Made by a program: the position numbers and the translations under genes | Source: Micromonospora gifhornensis | GTDB taxonomy: Bacteria; Actinomycetota; Actinomycetes; Mycobacteriales; Micromonosporaceae | Reading direction: 5' to 3' | Assembly (NCBI RefSeq): GCF_016863515.1 | Contig: NZ_BOPA01000012.1 | Span: 50,717-114,716, forward strand | DNA length: 64,000 nt | In this document: positions 30,817 to 42,829 of the stretch, one piece after another | Position numbering within the stretch: the stretch's first letter is position 1 | Layout: each line of letters opens with the position of its first letter | The notes under the pieces: generated by a model | Database searches by the model: none | What the model was told of the DNA's origin: nothing | The model's input: the letters and a program-made list of their open reading frames with translations, nothing else

Positions 30817-31064
30817 TCGACCTGGGTGAAGTCCCAGGAGTGCGGTGGCCGGGCCAGCAGCATCACCGGCGGCTCGGGCAGCGGGCGCGGGTTGCTGCGC
30901 CACTTGGAGATCACCACGACCCGGTGATCCGTGGAGGAGAAGACCTCGCTGGACACGTGCAGCGGATCGTGCTCGAACTCGGGTAGGGCCGTGTCGCAGA
31001 CCCAGGTGATCAGCTCGGCGAGCCCGTACGGCTCGGCCCGCGCCTCCCACATCCGTACGATCAC
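30810..31064 (-). CDS. Small conserved protein, ABM-like fold suspected
   Basis: 84 residues: VIVRMWEARAEPYGLAELIT, an acidic middle, and VVVISKWRSNPRPLPEPP. The pattern of an initial strand, a helix, then a strand with IS(K/R)W resembles monomeric antibiotic-biosynthesis-monooxygenase-like (ABM) domains, but no active-site residues can be pointed to. GTG 31064 is preferred because GGGAGGA lies 7-8 nt upstream; ATG 31118, just after the rimI stop, would add 18 residues. Follows rimI on the same strand. Confidence 0.65.
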   Translation of the reverse strand: MIVRMWEARAEPYGLAELITWVCDTALPEFEHDPLHVSSEVFSSTDHRVVVISKWRSNPRPLPEPPVMLLARPPHSWDFTQVDR

Positions 31065-31125
31065 GTCGCCGTCCTCCCTCAGCCGCTGACCCTGGTCGTC
31101 GGCATGGCCGTCAGCCATGGCGGTC

Positions 31126-31578
31126 TCAGTCCTCGATGCGCCGCATCACCAGCGCGTCGGTGTTGCTCGGTTGGTAGTAGCCACGGCGTACGCCGATCGG
31201 TTCGAACCCGTACCCGGCGTAGAGCCGCTGTGCCGGGGCGTTGTCCGCCGCGACCTCCAGCAGCACGGCACGCAGGTCGCGCCGCGCCGCCTCGGCGAGC
31301 AGTTCCTCCAGCAGCAGCCGCCCGATCCCCCGGCGTTGCGCGTCCCGGCGTACCGCGATGTTCTGCACCCACGCCTCGTCGGGGGGTGCGACGGCCAGCC
31401 CGGCGTAGCCGAGCACCGTACCGTCGTCGTCGGTCGCGATCCGGTAGTGGTGCCCGTTGGCCAGTTCGTTCCAGAACATCGCGGCGGACCACTGCTCGGC
31501 GCCGAAGAGGTCCGCCTCGATGGTCAGCACCTCGTCGATGTGCCACCAGCGGAACCGGTCGAGCCGCACGGCGCTCAC
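31126..31578 (-). CDS. rimI: Ribosomal protein S18 alanine N-acetyltransferase
   Basis: 150 residues of the GNAT fold. The acetyl-CoA loop is QRRGIGRLLLEELLAEA, preceded by WVQNIAVRRDAQ, and followed by LEVAADNAPAQRLYAGYGFE, all typical of RimI. Substrate binding starts at LTIEADLFGAEQWSAAMFW. The GTG start at 31578 overlaps the stop of the upstream tsaB remnant (GTGA). In other actinobacteria rimI sits between tsaB and tsaD; here tsaD is absent downstream. Confidence 0.9.
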   Translation of the reverse strand: MSAVRLDRFRWWHIDEVLTIEADLFGAEQWSAAMFWNELANGHHYRIATDDDGTVLGYAGLAVAPPDEAWVQNIAVRRDAQRRGIGRLLLEELLAEAARRDLRAVLLEVAADNAPAQRLYAGYGFEPIGVRRGYYQPSNTDALVMRRIED

Positions 31579-31691
31579 GGCCGGGCCGGCCTGGCTGCGG
31601 CGACCGCCCGGGGCGTGCCGCCTCTCACGGTGGCCTCGACGAGCGCCGCGGTCACGGCCGGGGTCGAGCTGTCCACCACCAGTACGAGCAC
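31575..31691 (-). pseudogene. tsaB: tsaB remnant with internal deletion
   Basis: Only 38 codons remain. The first ~22 (VLVLVVDSSTPAVTAALVEA) are the unmistakable N-terminal strand of TsaB, the partner of TsaD in making t6A on tRNA; the family is normally about 210-230 residues. The frame ends TPRAVAAARPARP and its stop overlaps the rimI start as GTGA, the normal operon junction. Both ends of the gene are thus kept and roughly 180-190 codons are missing in frame. TAGGCT (31700-31705) still stands 8 nt before the GTG start. The alternative is a collapsed assembly. Confidence 0.75.
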
Positions 31692-31871
31692 AATGACCCA
31701 GCCTAGCCGCACCGCCTCCGACCCTTGGACGCCCGCCCGCCATCGCCGTAGCGCTCGCGCGTACCGCACCCATGACGGTGGGTGGTCAGGACATCGGACG
31801 GCGCCAGTCGCACCGGGTACCGGCGCTGTGATTGCACAGAGCGGTCGATCTTGCTGTGGTTCTCAACGAGG

Positions 31872-31905
31872 CCCGGGGCCAGGCGCGTCAGCGCCTGGCC
31901 CCGGG
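31872..31905 (-). terminator. Terminator of the xylanase gene
   Basis: 15-bp perfect arms (CCCGGGGCCAGGCGC and complement) with a 4-base loop, 52 bp past the xylanase stop on the minus strand. Confidence 0.8.
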
Positions 31906-31907
31906 GG

Positions 31908-33459
<1,552 letters not shown>

Positions 33460-33537
33460 TCCCAGTCGATTGTGGGCAGGCCGGCGTCGGCGAACGCCTA
33501 GCTGGCGAGGCTGGACGGCCAACTGCCGACGGCGCCG
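33460..33537 (-). pseudogene. Duplicated 3' fragment of ung
   Basis: 78 bases aligning without gaps to the end of the intact ung gene at 34106-34183; both start TCCCAGTCGAT and share TGGGCAGGCC and GCGTCGGCGA. About four fifths of positions agree by eye. The copy has a premature stop in the equivalent frame and no start. Confidence 0.75.
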
Positions 33538-33563
33538 TGTTCGCACGGAACACGGCGCCGTCG
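33527..33563 (-). terminator. Terminator of the small secreted protein gene
   Basis: 15-bp perfect arms (CGACGGCGCCGTGTT and complement) with a 7-base loop, 19 bp past the stop at 33582. Confidence 0.8.
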
Positions 33564-33581
33564 GTCGTGGGCGTGCCGAGG

Positions 33582-33932
33582 TCAGACGACCTTGAAGCTG
33601 CTCAGCGGAGCCTGCACGTTGTGCAGGTCACCGCTCGGCACGTAGTAGCTGATCCCGGTGCAGTTGGCGCCCTCGTACACCCGCAGCGAGTAGTCGGTGA
33701 GGTTCACCCAGCCCAGGAAGCCCATCGAGCTGTTCACGCAGTCGGTGCCGAAGGGTGCCGGGTACTCGACCGTGGCACCGTTGAACCACTTGGATTCGTG
33801 CAGGCACAGGGTGCCGTCGACGTAGGTGCAGCTGCGGGATTCGGCCGCAGCTGCAGGGGCTCCGGTCACCGCGATCGCGGCGGCACCGATGGTGGCGAGC
33901 AGGGCGGTCCGGACAGACTTCGACGGGCGCAT
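33582..33932 (-). CDS. Small secreted protein, inhibitor-I36-like
   Basis: 116 residues. Signal peptide (SVRTALLATIGAAAIAVTGA, cleavage after AAAA). The mature ~85 residues have four Cys (SCTYVDGTLCLHES, GTDCVNSS, GANCTG), suggesting two disulfides, and a beta-rich pattern (GWVNLTDYSLRVYEGANCTG) like peptidase inhibitor I36/crystallin-type secreted proteins of Streptomyces. Function is inferred only. ATG 33932 has AGGAGG nearby. Flanked by the intact ung gene and a decayed duplicate of its 3' end. Confidence 0.8.
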   Translation of the reverse strand: MRPSKSVRTALLATIGAAAIAVTGAPAAAAESRSCTYVDGTLCLHESKWFNGATVEYPAPFGTDCVNSSMGFLGWVNLTDYSLRVYEGANCTGISYYVPSGDLHNVQAPLSSFKVV

Positions 33933-34089
33933 GCAGTCCTCCTTGATGCGGGTGGTGGCAGGTCGGCGACGAGCCGAAGGGATCGACCCTCACCAACTGG
34001 TTGCATGGTCGACTGTCCGACTACGGAATGTCAACGCGTCAATCACTCCACCGGCATCGAAGGGGTGAACGTGCAACCGCTCTGCACGA

Positions 34090-34791
34090 TCAGTCCGCCG
34101 TACGCTCCCAGTCGATGGTGGGCAGGCCAGCGTCGGCGAGCGCCTTGTTGGCGGCACTGAACGGCCGGCTGCCGAGGAAGCCGCGCGGGTTCATCGGGCT
34201 CGGATGCCCCGCCTCCAGCACCACGTGCTGCGGGTTGCCGACCAACGCGGCCTTCTTGCGCGCGTAGCCGCCCCAGAGCAGGAAGACCACCCGCGACTCC
34301 ATCGCGTCGAGCGCCCGGATGGTGGCGTCGGTGAACTCCTCCCAGCCCCGGTTGGCGTGCGAGCCCGGGGTGCCCTGCCGCACGGTGAGCACCGAGTTGA
34401 GCAGCAGCACACCCTGCGCCGCCCAGCCGTCGAGGTTGCCACTGGCCGGCTTGGGCACCCCCAGGTCCTCGCCCAGCTCCTTGAAGACGTTGCGCAGCGA
34501 CGGCGGCACGGACACGCCCTCGCGCACGCTGAAGCTGAGCCCGTGCGCCTGGCCGACGCGGTGGTAGGGGTCCTGGCCGAGGATGAGCACCCGACAGGCC
34601 GACGGGGCGCAGAGCCGGTAGGCCGAGAACAGGTCCTCGACCGGCGGGAAGACCGTGCCGGTGGCGTACTCCCGAGCGACGAACTCGCCCAACGCGGCCG
34701 TGCGGGCCGGGTCGAGGTGCGGGGTGAGCACCTCCCGCCACTCGCTCGGTAGCAGTGCCGGCAGGTCCAGGGTGACAACGTCGTCGGGCAT
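34090..34791 (-). CDS. ung: Uracil-DNA glycosylase
   Basis: Removes uracil from DNA to start base-excision repair. 233 residues. Water-activating motif GQDPYHRVGQAHGLSFSV, the uracil-recognition Asn in GVLLLNSVLTVRQGTPGSHA, and the DNA-intercalating loop HPSPMNPRGFLGSRPFS. ATG 34791 is preferred, with AAAGG upstream; a GTG at 34827 would add 12 unconserved residues. The 3' end is duplicated as a decayed fragment at 33460. Confidence 0.96.
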   Translation of the reverse strand: MPDDVVTLDLPALLPSEWREVLTPHLDPARTAALGEFVAREYATGTVFPPVEDLFSAYRLCAPSACRVLILGQDPYHRVGQAHGLSFSVREGVSVPPSLRNVFKELGEDLGVPKPASGNLDGWAAQGVLLLNSVLTVRQGTPGSHANRGWEEFTDATIRALDAMESRVVFLLWGGYARKKAALVGNPQHVVLEAGHPSPMNPRGFLGSRPFSAANKALADAGLPTIDWERTAD

Positions 34792-34897
34792 CGGCGGCCT
34801 TTCAGTGGCGAGGTCGGTCCCCGGCACTGTAGGCAGAGGGTACGACGACCCTCGGCCCCGGGCCCTCAGCCGCTGCGCACCCCCGGCGAGCCGGTCG

Positions 34898-35992
34898 CTA
34901 CCGCCCGCAGGTGCCGAGGAACGCCAGCAGCGCCTCGTTCACCTCGTCGGCGTGCTCCAGCATCACCACGTGCCCACTGTCGTTGATCTTGACGAACTCG
35001 GCGTGCGGCAACCGCCGGACGATCTCCTCGGAATGAGTCACCGGAGTGATCATGTCCTTGTCCCCGACGATCACCAGCACGGGCGTGTCCTCCAACGCCA
35101 CGAGCGCCGGGAACCGCGAGTGGGTGGCGATGGTCCGCAGGTAGCGGGTCACCGTGTCGGCCGAGGTACGCGAGTTCATCTGCTCCACGTACGACACCAG
35201 TGCCGGGCTCGGATTGCGGGTGCCGAAGCCGTACTTGCGGGTGAGCAGCCAGGCCACGTTCGTGGTCGACCTGCGGGCCCGGTCGATCACCGGTCCGGTG
35301 TAGCGGGTGACGTTGCCGGCCACGTAGAGCACCGGACTGCCCACCCGTCCGAGCAGGGCCGGGGCGACCAGCTTCGTCTCCGCCAGCAACCCGCCCGAGG
35401 TGGCCATCAGCACGGTGCCCACCACCCGGTCGTCGAACATCTCCGGATACAACTCGGCGAGCGCCATGATGGTCATGCCGCCCATCGAGTGGCCGACCAG
35501 CACCAGCGGCCCCTCGGCGGCCACCTCGTCGATCACCCGGCGCAGCGTGTGGCCGAGCGCGTCGAGGTCGTACTCGCCGCTCTCCAGCCGACCGGACCGG
35601 CCGTGACCGGGCTGGTCGTACGCGACAACCCGGTGCTCGCCCCGCTCGGCGAGCAGCTTGCGCTGGAAGTGGAAGGTGCCCATGTCCAGGCAGAAACCGT
35701 GCACCAGCACCACTGTCGGGTTGCCCTCGACGGGACGGGTCGGCTCGACCACCTCGACGTGGATGTCGGTGCCGTCCGGCATCTCCAGCCGGTACGCCTC
35801 GTCGTACCGCTGCTGACCGAAGACCTCACCGGCGTACGGATCGGTCGGGTCCGCCTTCAACCGGCGGACCAGGGCCCGTTCGGTGGCGACCCCGGCGGCG
35901 GTCACCGCGGCGGCCACCCCGAGCGCCGCACCCACCAGACCGGCGGCCCGCCCCGCCGCCGTCCGTGGCCGGGGGATGAGGTGTCGACTCAT
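34898..35992 (-). CDS. Alpha/beta hydrolase, membrane-anchored
   Basis: 364 residues. An N-terminal hydrophobic helix (GLVGAALGVAAAVTAAGVAT) suggests anchoring or export. The hydrolase fold follows: oxyanion strand VVLVHGFCLDMGTFHFQ, nucleophile elbow LVLVGHSMGGMTIM, acid region LVIVGDKDMITP and catalytic His in NDSGHVVMLEH, so the triad is complete. Substrate unknown. Its ATG overlaps the alr stop (ATGA) on the minus strand, a pairing common in actinobacteria. Confidence 0.88.
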   Translation of the reverse strand: MSRHLIPRPRTAAGRAAGLVGAALGVAAAVTAAGVATERALVRRLKADPTDPYAGEVFGQQRYDEAYRLEMPDGTDIHVEVVEPTRPVEGNPTVVLVHGFCLDMGTFHFQRKLLAERGEHRVVAYDQPGHGRSGRLESGEYDLDALGHTLRRVIDEVAAEGPLVLVGHSMGGMTIMALAELYPEMFDDRVVGTVLMATSGGLLAETKLVAPALLGRVGSPVLYVAGNVTRYTGPVIDRARRSTTNVAWLLTRKYGFGTRNPSPALVSYVEQMNSRTSADTVTRYLRTIATHSRFPALVALEDTPVLVIVGDKDMITPVTHSEEIVRRLPHAEFVKINDSGHVVMLEHADEVNEALLAFLGTCGR

Positions 35993-37107
35993 GAACCGGT
36001 GCCGTCGTACACGCGAGGAACCCGGGTGCTGCCGAAGCGCGTGACGATCTCGTAGTTGATCGTGCCGACCGCCTCGGCCCAGTCGTCGGCGGTGGGCTCA
36101 CCGTCGGCACCGCTGCCGAACAGGGTCGCCACGTCACCGGCGGCCACCGGGTCGTCGCCGCAGTCGAGGACGAACTGGTCCATGCAGACCCGCCCGGAGA
36201 TGGTCCGGCGGCGTCCGCCGAGCTGCACCGGGCCGGTGTTCGAGGCGTGCCGCGGCACCCCGTCGGCGTACCCGAGCGGCACCACAGCCAGGTTCGCCTC
36301 GCGCTCGGTGGTGTACGTGTGGCCGTACGAGACGCCGGTGCCGGCCGGAACCCGCTTGGTCAACATCACCCGGGCGCGGGCGGTCATCGCCGGCCGCAGG
36401 CCGTAGGTCTCACCGGCCACCGGGGAGAGGCCGTAGACGGCCAGCCCCGGGCGGACCAGGTCGAAGTGGGTGTCGGGTCGGGTCAGGGTGGCGGCGGAGT
36501 TGGCCAGGTGCCGGTAACGGGGGCGCAGCCCGGCCCGCTCGACCATGGCCAGCCCCTCGTGGAAGACGGCCAGCTGCCGGTCCGTGGTCGGATGGCCGGG
36601 CATGTCCGCGTACACGAAATGGCTCCACACCCCGACCACCTCGACCAGACCGTCGGCCTGCGCCTTGGCCGCGGCGTCGAGCAGGGCCGGCCAGTCGGCG
36701 ACCGTCGCCCCGTTCCGGGACAACCCGGTGTCGATCTTCAGGTGGATGTGGGCGGGCCGTTGCGCCCGGCGGCTCGCCTCGACCGCCTCGTCCAGCTGCG
36801 GCAGGCTCGCCACGCCCAGATCCACGTCGGCCGCGACGCCGGTGTGCAGCGGCAGTCCCGGCGCGAGCAGCCAGGCGAGCACCGGGGCGTCGATGCCGGC
36901 CGCGCGCAGCGCCAACGCCTCGTCAAGCGTGCAGACACCGAGCCAGGCCGCCCCGGCGTCGAGCGCGGCGCGGGCGGCCGGGACCATTCCGTGGCCGTAG
37001 CCGTCGGCTTTCACCACCGCCATCAGCTCGGCGCTGGTGCCGGCGCGCATCCGGTCGACGTTCTCCCGGATCGCGTCGAGATCCACGCGCACCTCAGCCT
37101 GCCACAT
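35989..37107 (-). CDS. alr: Alanine racemase
   Basis: Makes D-alanine for peptidoglycan using pyridoxal phosphate. 372 residues. PLP lysine in LMAVVKADGYGHGMVPAA; the second catalytic Tyr lies in GVSYGHTYTTEREANLAV; DNCxDQ-type dimer segment appears as RVCMDQFVLDCGDD. ATG 37107 lies 6 nt after TAGGGT (37114-37119) with no Shine-Dalgarno, indicating a leaderless mRNA. Heads an operon with the hydrolase gene. Confidence 0.96.
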   Translation of the reverse strand: MWQAEVRVDLDAIRENVDRMRAGTSAELMAVVKADGYGHGMVPAARAALDAGAAWLGVCTLDEALALRAAGIDAPVLAWLLAPGLPLHTGVAADVDLGVASLPQLDEAVEASRRAQRPAHIHLKIDTGLSRNGATVADWPALLDAAAKAQADGLVEVVGVWSHFVYADMPGHPTTDRQLAVFHEGLAMVERAGLRPRYRHLANSAATLTRPDTHFDLVRPGLAVYGLSPVAGETYGLRPAMTARARVMLTKRVPAGTGVSYGHTYTTEREANLAVVPLGYADGVPRHASNTGPVQLGGRRRTISGRVCMDQFVLDCGDDPVAAGDVATLFGSGADGEPTADDWAEAVGTINYEIVTRFGSTRVPRVYDGTGS

Positions 37108-37199
37108 GCCTCCACCCTACTTTCCGCGCTGATCACCGCAGGGCGACCCGGCCAGGTCCGGCCGGTCGACTGCCCCGGTGGGCGGACTCGGGGGGACCG

Positions 37200-38669
37200 T
37201 CAGGGCAGCCGGGCGAGCACCGGCCGCAGCGCGGCGGCCACGTCGGGCGCGGTGACCGGCCCGGACCGGGCCGCCTCCCGACCGGCCAGGCCATGCAGGT
37301 ACGCCGCCGCCGCGGCGGCCCGCTCCGCCGGCAGCCCGGCCGCGAGCAGCGAGCCGAGCAGCCCGGCCAGCACGTCCCCGGTCCCGCCGGTGGCCAGCGC
37401 GGGGGTGCCGGTCGGGTTGACGTACGCCCGGCCGTCCGGCGTGCCGACCACCGTGCGGTCGCCCTTGAGCAGCACCACGGCGTTCATCCAGGCGGCCAGC
37501 CGGAGCGTGGCGGCGACCCGGTCGGCGCCCGGCGTCTCGCCGCAGAGTCGGGTGAACTCCCGGTCGTGCGGCGTGACCACGATCGGGGCGTCACGTCGGC
37601 GCAACTGATCGGCGAGGGACCCGTCGACCAGCAGGGTCAGCGCGTCCGCGTCAAGCACCGCGGGCACCGGCGCGGCCAGCACCGTGCGCAGTTCCGTCGT
37701 CGCCCGCTCGTCGGTGCCCAACCCCGACCCGCACACCCAGGCCTGCACCCGGCCGGCGTCGGCCACCCGGCCGGTCGCGATCACCGATGGATGCGCGCGT
37801 ACCACGTCGTCGCGGGCGCCACCGGCGTAGCGGACCAGACCGGTCGGCCCGGCCAGCGCCCCACCGACGGAGAGCATGGCGGCACCCGGGTACGTCGCCG
37901 AACCGGTGGCCACCCCGACCACGCCCCGCGTGTACTTCTCCGACGCGGCACCGAGCCGGGGCCACCACTGCGCCACGTCCGACCACTCCACCACCTGCAG
38001 CGCCGGGGTGCCGCGCAGCCACGGGGTGAGCCCGATGTCGACCAGCTCCACCTGCCCGGCCAGCGCGGCGGCCGGACCGACCACCAGGGCCGGCTTCAGC
38101 GCACCGAAGGCGACCGTGACGTCGGCGCGCACCGCGTTGGGTCGACCGGAGGCGGTCAGCGGGACGTCGCCGGTGTCCACCACCACCCCGCTGGGCACGT
38201 CCACCGCCACCACCGTCGCCCGGGCACCGTCGCGCCCGGCGTGGTCCAGCAGGCTCGCCGCCAACTGCTCGGCTGTCTCCCGCAGCCCGCCGTGCCCGCC
38301 GATGCCCACGATGCCGTCGAGCACCAGGTCGACCACGGCCGGGGGGTGCTCCACGACCCGTCCACCGGCGGCGCGCAACGCGGCCAGCCCGTCGGCGTGC
38401 GCACGATCCGGGGTGAGCAGCAATGCCGACACCGCCGCACCCCGCTGGGCCAGACGCGCACCGGCGTACAGAGTGTCGCCGCCGTTGTCGCCGGAGCCGA
38501 CCAGCAGCAGCACCGGCGCGGCGTACACCCCGCCCCGCTCGGCGAGCAGCAGCGCGCAGCGTCGCGCCAGCCCGGCGGCGGCGCGCTGCATCAGCGTGCC
38601 CGGCGGGAGTTCGGCCATCAGTGCCGCCTCTGCCGCCCGTACGTCCGCGACCCGCCAGACTGGTCTCAC
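37200..38669 (-). CDS. nnr: Bifunctional NAD(P)H-hydrate epimerase / ADP-dependent dehydratase
   Basis: Repairs hydrated NAD(P)H. 489 residues: YjeF N-terminal epimerase (about 1-210; LLLVGSGDNGGDTLYAGARL, VVAVDVPSGVVVDTGD) and a ribokinase-like dehydratase (about 230-489; PIVVTPHDREFTRLCGE, GTGDVLAGLLGSLLAAG). The GNGxNGGD epimerase motif reads GSGDNGGD. GTG 38669 lies 7 nt after TAGGGT (38677-38682), supporting it over the GTG nine bases upstream. Confidence 0.93.
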   Translation of the reverse strand: MRPVWRVADVRAAEAALMAELPPGTLMQRAAAGLARRCALLLAERGGVYAAPVLLLVGSGDNGGDTLYAGARLAQRGAAVSALLLTPDRAHADGLAALRAAGGRVVEHPPAVVDLVLDGIVGIGGHGGLRETAEQLAASLLDHAGRDGARATVVAVDVPSGVVVDTGDVPLTASGRPNAVRADVTVAFGALKPALVVGPAAALAGQVELVDIGLTPWLRGTPALQVVEWSDVAQWWPRLGAASEKYTRGVVGVATGSATYPGAAMLSVGGALAGPTGLVRYAGGARDDVVRAHPSVIATGRVADAGRVQAWVCGSGLGTDERATTELRTVLAAPVPAVLDADALTLLVDGSLADQLRRRDAPIVVTPHDREFTRLCGETPGADRVAATLRLAAWMNAVVLLKGDRTVVGTPDGRAYVNPTGTPALATGGTGDVLAGLLGSLLAAGLPAERAAAAAAYLHGLAGREAARSGPVTAPDVAAALRPVLARLP

Positions 38670-38839
38670 CCGGCCCACCCTACCGGCGCGCGGGTCGCAA
38701 GATAGCCCTCCGCCGTCGACCGGGCAACGCCTGTGGACAACCCGACGGTCCGCCCCACAGCGGTTGTCCACAGGGCACCGTCGCGCCGCCCGGCACCGCC
38801 TAGCGTCCTGCCCGTTGGCGGTACGGGGTGGGAGGGGCG

Positions 38840-39136
38840 ATGAGCGAGCAGGACTTGACCGTGCAGCCGGAACGGCTGCACCGGACCGGGCGATCGCTTG
38901 GTGAGCACGGCCATCGGTTGGCCAGTGGGCTGGCCGGGATACCGGGGCTGGCGGCACCGGCCCCCGGCTGGTCGGCCGGGGTCGCGCTGGGCACCCTGGA
39001 GGCGGCCGTGCACTCCTGGTCGGGGCGGCTCGGCGCCCGGGTCACCCGGACCGGTGACGCGGTACGCGCCGCCGCTCGGGCCTACGAGTCGGTGGACGGT
39101 CGGGCGGCGGCCCGGCTCTCCGCCCTGCCCCGGTGA
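38840..39136 (+). CDS. Small helical protein, EspC/WXG100-like
   Basis: 98 residues, mostly helical, with a PGWSAG turn in the middle and LGTLEAAVHSWSGRLGARVT on the second helix. The helix-turn-helix size and the W-x-G-like turn resemble WXG100/EspC-type substrates of type VII secretion; this is inference. ATG 38840 has GGGAGGGG upstream. The stop overlaps the start of the next gene (GTGA), so the two products are made together and may interact. Confidence 0.7.
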   Translation: MSEQDLTVQPERLHRTGRSLGEHGHRLASGLAGIPGLAAPAPGWSAGVALGTLEAAVHSWSGRLGARVTRTGDAVRAAARAYESVDGRAAARLSALPR

Positions 39137-40782
39137 CCCGGCCGGCAGTGGTCCAGTCGGACCAGGTCGTGACCCGGCCGGGAGTGGTCCGGCCGGACCA
39201 GGTCGGCTACGCCCAGCTCTCGACCGCCGACCCGACGCGCTGGCGGGCCACCGGGACGGCCTGGGCGGGACTGCTCGACCCGACCCGGCGACGGGCCACC
39301 GAACTGGCGGACGACGCGGCGGCGTTGCGGTCGCAGTGGTCGGGTCTGGCCGCGACCGCAGCCGAGAAGCAGGTGTCCGACCTGCGGGTCGAGTTGCTCG
39401 CCCTGGCCCCGGTGGCGATCGAGATCGACCAGGTGCTTGCCGAGTTCGCCGCCCGGCTGACCGCGGCCCGGGCACGGCTGGCGGCGGCGGTGACCCTGGC
39501 CGCCAGCGTCGGAGTGCTCATCGACCGGTGGGGTCGGACCAGCCCCGATCCGAGCCGGGTGCCGGCCCACCGGGCCGTCCAGACGGTGGCGCCGGTGACG
39601 ACGGCGCTGCGCGACGCCCTCGACCTGGCCACCGCGGCGGATCGGGAAGCCGCCGACCGTCTCGATCAACTGACCGCGGACGCCGAGTCGGGTTGGCTGA
39701 GCCGACCGCCGGCTGACCGACCCGCACCGCACTCCGATCCCGCCCAGGTCAACCGCTGGTGGAGCGGGCTCAGCCCCGCGCAGCGCCGTTGGTTGGTCGG
39801 GCACGAACCGGAGCTGATCGGCGGGTTGGACGGCATTCCGGCCGCCGCCCGCGACCAGGCGAACCGACTGCTGCTGGAGGTACGCCGGGCCGCGCTGCTG
39901 CAACGCTGGGAGGAGTTGCTGGCCCGGATGCCCCGAGGCCCCGCCGAGATGGTCGGGCTACGCAGCGTCGAAGCCGCGCTGAGCGGGCTGGACGCGTTGA
40001 CGTCTCGGCTGGCGTCGCCGGACGCACCACGCGCGTACCTGCTCGGACTGGACGTCGGCGGTGAGGGGCGGACGGTGGTGGCGTTGGGCAACCCGGATCG
40101 GGCCGCCAGCATCCTGACCCACGTACCGGGCACGACCTCCGGGCTGCACGACGCCACCGACGATCTGGGCCGCGCCGCCCGGGTGCTGTCCCGCTGCGCC
40201 GACCTGGCACCGGGGCAGGAGACCTCGGCGGTGCTCTGGTTGGACTACGACGCCCCGGATTTCCTGCACGAGGCGGCCTGGGACCGGCAGGCCCACGCGG
40301 CTGGTGACGCGCTGCACCGGTTCCAGGAGGGCTTGCGGGCCACCCACGACGGGCCGGCCGCCCGGCAGACCGTGCTCGGGCACAGCTACGGGTCGCTGGT
40401 GGTGGGCGGTGCCGCCCGGGATCACGGGCTCGCCGCCGACGCGTTGGTCTTCGTCGGGTCGCCCGGAGTCGGCGTGCAGCACGCCGCAGACCTCGGCGTA
40501 CCGGCCGGGCAGGTGTGGGCCAGCCGCGCACCCGACGACGTGATCCGCCTGACCCGGTCACCCGGCGAGTTGGCTCGGCACGCGGTGCTCAGCCTCTCCC
40601 CCGCCGCCGGGATCGTCGGGCTGCTGACCGGCGACGACGACAAACTCTGGTTCGGGCGGGACCCGGTCGAAGCGTCCTTCGGCGGCCGGAGCTTCCCCAG
40701 CGGCCGGTACGGCCACAGCGGCTACTGGCATCCGGACAATCCGGCGCTGGACGGCATGGCCCGGATCGTCCTCGGCCGGTGA
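39133..40782 (+). CDS. DUF1023-type alpha/beta hydrolase
   Basis: 549 residues. The N-terminal ~200 are helical, coiled-coil-like (LADDAAALRSQWSGLAATAA), as in ESX-linked proteins. The hydrolase domain of DUF1023 type follows from about 280: ALGNPDRAASILTHVPGTTS, nucleophile Ser in VLGHSYGSLVVGGAA near 415, and an end with GHSGYWHPDN. Residues 6-24 carry a short internal duplication (VVQSDQV and VVRPDQV). Translationally coupled to the small protein before it. Possibly a secreted or cell-surface effector; substrate unknown. Confidence 0.82.
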   Translation: MTRPAVVQSDQVVTRPGVVRPDQVGYAQLSTADPTRWRATGTAWAGLLDPTRRRATELADDAAALRSQWSGLAATAAEKQVSDLRVELLALAPVAIEIDQVLAEFAARLTAARARLAAAVTLAASVGVLIDRWGRTSPDPSRVPAHRAVQTVAPVTTALRDALDLATAADREAADRLDQLTADAESGWLSRPPADRPAPHSDPAQVNRWWSGLSPAQRRWLVGHEPELIGGLDGIPAAARDQANRLLLEVRRAALLQRWEELLARMPRGPAEMVGLRSVEAALSGLDALTSRLASPDAPRAYLLGLDVGGEGRTVVALGNPDRAASILTHVPGTTSGLHDATDDLGRAARVLSRCADLAPGQETSAVLWLDYDAPDFLHEAAWDRQAHAAGDALHRFQEGLRATHDGPAARQTVLGHSYGSLVVGGAARDHGLAADALVFVGSPGVGVQHAADLGVPAGQVWASRAPDDVIRLTRSPGELARHAVLSLSPAAGIVGLLTGDDDKLWFGRDPVEASFGGRSFPSGRYGHSGYWHPDNPALDGMARIVLGR

Positions 40783-40801
40783 CGGCGCTTCGGCGGCAGA
40801 A

Positions 40802-40894
40802 TCGGCGGCCGGGCGGTGCCGGCGCTTCGACACAAGTGCGGCGGCCGGACGGTGCCGGCGCTTCGACACAAGCGCGGCGGCCGGGCGGTCAGCG
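40802..40894. repeat. 36-bp tandem repeat after the hydrolase gene
   Basis: Two full units (40802-40837 and 40838-40873) and a third partial unit (40874-40894). The shared core is GGTGCCGGCGCTTCGACACA. It lies between two convergent genes. Confidence 0.8.
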
Positions 40895-40915
40895 GTGACC
40901 GCCCGGCGGGGCCGG

Positions 40916-42829
<1,914 letters not shown>

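Noticed and set aside
40802..40894. CRISPR-like array
   Set aside because: The units are contiguous tandem repeats without spacers and no cas genes are nearby.
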